Shown here in pieces: positions 32,117 to 34,516 of a DNA stretch of 34,516 nucleotides. The stretch comes from an uncultured Actinomycetes bacterium. GTDB taxonomy: Bacteria > Actinomycetota > Actinomycetes > Nanopelagicales > Nanopelagicaceae. The stretch's first letter is position 1, and each line of letters starts with the position of its first letter. The stretch is from positions 1 to 34,516 of the forward strand of contig CAINVP010000018.1 of NCBI GenBank assembly GCA_903854185.1, given 5' to 3'. The position numbers and the translations under genes are program-made. Under the pieces are notes generated by a model. The model saw only the letters and a list, made by a program, of their open reading frames with translations. It had not been told where the DNA came from and did not search any database.

Positions 32117-32122
32117 TAAGAT
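32117..32122 (+). promoter_or_regulatory. -10 hexamer TAAGAT for the secreted amidase-like gene
   Basis: TAAGAT, 6 nt, then ATG 32129: leaderless spacing, with no Shine-Dalgarno before the ATG. No -35 is recognised. It lies 67 nt from the divergent aminotransferase start. Confidence 0.5.
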
Positions 32123-32128
32123 TGGCGC

Positions 32129-33541
32129 ATGTCACTTAGGAGAGCCATTCTTAGCGCTCTCACCGGGCTCACTCTCATATGTACTACGAGCGCTCCCTCA
32201 GTCCACGCCTTAGACCAATCATGGAAGATCAATAAGAAGGATTTCTCAAAGAAGACCGCCGGCTACCTATCTCGAGTCTCGGTTCTGCCAGATTCCCTTC
32301 TCCAGGTCTTCGTTACCTGTAGCAGCACCTCTTACACGCTCGAACTTTTCCGAATGGGATATTTCGGCGGTGCCGGTGCGGCTACTCAATGGAAGTCTGA
32401 ACCCATTCGATGTACCAAGCAAATTAATCCAGTGCGCGCCACTAACTTTGATCCGTTGCAAGCTCACTGGATTAACCCAGTAACCATTGATACAACAGAT
32501 CGTGAGCCAGGCTTTTATCTCGTAAAAATACTTTCATCTGATAACGGTGCAGCATTTATGCCACTTGTGATTCGCTCGCCATCACTTGTGGGTGCAGTGG
32601 TGATGTCTATGCCGGATCTCACCTCACTTGCCTACAACAAGTGGGGCGGGGCGAGCGCATACGTTGCACCAGGTGGGTTCACAAACCGCGCCCGCAACTT
32701 CTCTTTTGACCTGCCATTTAGCCAGGGTTTTGGGTCAGGTATCTACCTCAATTACCTCCACCCATTACTCATGGTGGCGACCTCACTCGATATCAAACTC
32801 GCCTACGTGAGCGATGTTGACGTTGCAACAATTCCACATCTGCTCGACGGTGCACACGCCTACGTCTCACCTGGCCACGATGAGTACTGGACGAAGGCCG
32901 AACGGGAATCGGTAATGCAAGCGCGCAGCGAGGGCACCAATCTGCTCTTCTTCGGAGCAAATGTTGCGTATTGGCGAATTCGATTAACAGGTGGGAGCGC
33001 AACTTCTAATCCAGCAATGGCGGTTTACAAATCTTCCGAGTCCGATCCAGATAAGTCGGCACCTACCATCAGGTTTCGAGATACAGGAGCACACGAAGAG
33101 GCGCTTACTGGATTGAAATACCGATGTTTCCCCGCCCGAGGGGACTTCGAAATTAAGGATGCCACCTCTTTTATCTTCGCCAATACCTCAGCAACTGTAG
33201 GTGCGTTATACCCAGGACTCATCGGACCCGAGGTTGATGCCTTTAATGGCATCGACTACACACCTGGAGAGACCGCAATCATTGCCGCCTCGCGCGTTGC
33301 CTGTGGGCGTGAAAGTGAGAAGAGAGCTCACTCTGAGATGGTCTACAGCGTTCTCCCCAGCAATGGCGCGGCGACGATATCGGTCGGCACCATGAACTGG
33401 GTGATGCGCGGGCTCTCAAGAGAAGCGCCAACTGCCTCCTCAAATCTGGCAATTCAAATGACAAGGAATATTCTCCTTGCCGCAAATGAAGGGCCAATTG
33501 GAGTTGAGCATCCACTTGCACCAAATGAGATTGCAAAGTGA
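32129..33541 (+). CDS. Secreted protein of the N,N-dimethylformamidase large-subunit family
   Basis: A 470-residue exported protein with a signal peptide ending near SVHA (residues 1-27). A beta-rich N-terminal part (YTLELFRMGYFGGAGA, then WINPVTIDTTDREPGFYLVKI) resembles an Ig-like lead-in. The core shows the family hallmarks: YNKWGGASAY, YLHPLLMVATSLDIKLAYVSD quoted by its key region, SPGHDEYWTKAERESV and NLLFFGANVAYWRIR. In the characterised enzyme this domain binds a mononuclear iron through two Tyr and a Glu and hydrolyses an amide; the GHDEYW segment is retained here. The natural substrate of secreted actinobacterial relatives is not known to me. Its TGA overlaps the GTG of the mannosyltransferase gene, so the pair is co-translated. 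The final tail is Pro/Glu-containing with no anchor. Confidence 0.85.
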   Translation: MSLRRAILSALTGLTLICTTSAPSVHALDQSWKINKKDFSKKTAGYLSRVSVLPDSLLQVFVTCSSTSYTLELFRMGYFGGAGAATQWKSEPIRCTKQINPVRATNFDPLQAHWINPVTIDTTDREPGFYLVKILSSDNGAAFMPLVIRSPSLVGAVVMSMPDLTSLAYNKWGGASAYVAPGGFTNRARNFSFDLPFSQGFGSGIYLNYLHPLLMVATSLDIKLAYVSDVDVATIPHLLDGAHAYVSPGHDEYWTKAERESVMQARSEGTNLLFFGANVAYWRIRLTGGSATSNPAMAVYKSSESDPDKSAPTIRFRDTGAHEEALTGLKYRCFPARGDFEIKDATSFIFANTSATVGALYPGLIGPEVDAFNGIDYTPGETAIIAASRVACGRESEKRAHSEMVYSVLPSNGAATISVGTMNWVMRGLSREAPTASSNLAIQMTRNILLAANEGPIGVEHPLAPNEIAK

Positions 33542-34516
33542 GAAGTTTTCTTGCAATACGGGTAAGTGTCTTTCTCACATTTATTTTTGGTGCACTTATC
33601 TCACATCGAAATGTAAGTGAGATTCTCTCCCGCTGGGATGCACGCTGGTACTCCCGCATCGCCGAGAATGGATATGGAAATGTGGTACACGGATCTGGTG
33701 GACGGATACTCCACGATTACGCCTTCTTTCCACTCTTCCCTGCGCTCGAACGAGCGGTTCATCTCATCACTCGACTTAACTATCCAATCGCTGGATTAGC
33801 CATCTCTATCTCTTCCTCTCTCATCGCGGTAGTTGCAATCCAAAGAATTGGTGAGGAGTACTATCCGAATTATTCACAGAATCTCACCATCATTTGGGCG
33901 ATTGTTCCCACGGCGACAGTTCTATGGATGAGTTACAGCGAGTCACTATTCACTGCCTGCTCAGCTTGGGCGCTCTACTTCGCATTGAAAGAGCGTTGGC
34001 TTGCCGCCGGAGTTGCCGGGTTACTCGCTGGCGCAACTCGGCCAGTTGGTGTTGCACTCGCTGCCGCGTTATTCATTCACGCGATTTCTAGGGTACGGAC
34101 ATCCGGTTCATATCGACCATTTCTGGCAGCACTCCTTGCACCCATCGGGATAGCGGTTTACCTGCTCTATGTAGATCTGCACTCTCACTCGAACTCACTC
34201 TTCGCATATCTACATTTTCAGGCGGGTTGGGGAAATGGATTTGATTTCGGTCGTGCGCTCTTTACATTTGCAGGTAACGGTAGTGCGTCAGGATTTCTAG
34301 TCCTCACTCTTATTGTTGCAATTCTCTGGCTGACTTTCCGGATGGTTCGCATGGAGTTGCCGTTGCTATTGAAGAGTTACGGCGTGGTTGTCGTTCTTAT
34401 GGCTCTCACTACCGCCGGTTACTTCTCTTCTAAGCCACGCTACCTATTGCCGGCATTTATCTTGCTAGCACCAGTTGCTAGCGCCATCTCTACCCTTAGT
34501 CCGAAAACTCAGCGGG
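33538..34516 (+). CDS. PIG-V/GT-C-type mannosyltransferase-like membrane protein, 3' end missing
   Basis: GTG 33538 overlaps the previous stop (GTGA), and the frame stays open to the window end, giving 326 residues so far. It is polytopic with about eight hydrophobic segments. After the first helix comes LSRWDARWYSRIAENGY, the acidic WDxxWY loop of the PIG-V/dolichol-phosphate-mannose GT-C group. AFFPLFPALERA follows, then a LAGATRPVGVALA helix turn with the conserved TRP. These features indicate a lipid-linked-sugar-dependent glycosyltransferase acting on the outer membrane face. Such enzymes build mannosylated lipids or glycoproteins in actinobacteria. Coupling to the secreted dimethylformamidase-like protein suggests a shared envelope or glycan function, which is inference. 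Confidence 0.85.
   Translation, partial: MRSFLAIRVSVFLTFIFGALISHRNVSEILSRWDARWYSRIAENGYGNVVHGSGGRILHDYAFFPLFPALERAVHLITRLNYPIAGLAISISSSLIAVVAIQRIGEEYYPNYSQNLTIIWAIVPTATVLWMSYSESLFTACSAWALYFALKERWLAAGVAGLLAGATRPVGVALAAALFIHAISRVRTSGSYRPFLAALLAPIGIAVYLLYVDLHSHSNSLFAYLHFQAGWGNGFDFGRALFTFAGNGSASGFLVLTLIVAILWLTFRMVRMELPLLLKSYGVVVVLMALTTAGYFSSKPRYLLPAFILLAPVASAISTLSPKTQR

Overview
The window reads as chromosomal DNA of an actinobacterium (Actinomycetota), probably a small-genome, moderate-GC planktonic lineage such as the freshwater acI/Nanopelagicales group. The phylum call rests on a GuaB1-type IMPDH-like protein with CBS domains, a CtaG plus CtaC/CtaD/CtaE oxidase set, an MprF-like DUF2156 protein, and recurring TANNNT hexamers 6-8 nt upstream of start codons, as expected for leaderless mRNAs. 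The lineage is inference: base composition looks near half GC, genes are tightly packed and often overlap by 1-8 nt, and there is no rRNA or tRNA to check.

Layout. 1-2725: 5' part of a secreted D-Ala-D-Ala carboxypeptidase (DacB/PBP4) divergent from a SpoU/TrmH RNA methyltransferase, which meets a TPR protein tail to tail with no gap. 2820-6295: a three-gene envelope operon, made of a Tat-exported NodB-like deacetylase with an altered first motif, a secreted YVTN beta-propeller, and a membrane protein ending in an MprF-type aminoacyl-phospholipid synthase domain. 6335-7768: GuaB1 (GMP reductase type). 7774-12867: respiratory locus. CtaG and a small membrane protein lie on the minus strand; divergently come a CtaC-like cupredoxin with a degenerate CuA site, then CtaC, CtaD and CtaE, closed by a strong intrinsic terminator. 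A SCO1/SenC copper chaperone (12944-13744) faces the operon, so copper-site assembly and the oxidase are clustered.

13808-15059: a 36-residue Lys-rich ORF followed by a YbjJ-like MFS transporter whose full-length frame has no ATG/GTG/TTG start. 15024-29055: a minus-strand block of three secreted proteins: a 532-residue Ig-repeat protein, a giant of about 3,746 residues (a third of the window) built from Cys-pair Ig-like repeats, cadherin-like sandwiches and FnIII modules, and a subtilase. The two Ig proteins share a C-terminal module, and the subtilase is a candidate processing enzyme. This is the most interesting locus here.

29201-32049: a translationally coupled class III aminotransferase and methylmalonate/malonate-semialdehyde dehydrogenase, suggesting beta-alanine or related omega-amino acid catabolism. 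32129-34516: a secreted protein of the N,N-dimethylformamidase large-subunit family, coupled to a PIG-V-like mannosyltransferase cut off by the window end.

No tRNA, rRNA, CRISPR array, insertion sequence or prophage gene was seen. Apart from the giant gene's flanks, intergenic gaps are mostly under 100 nt.
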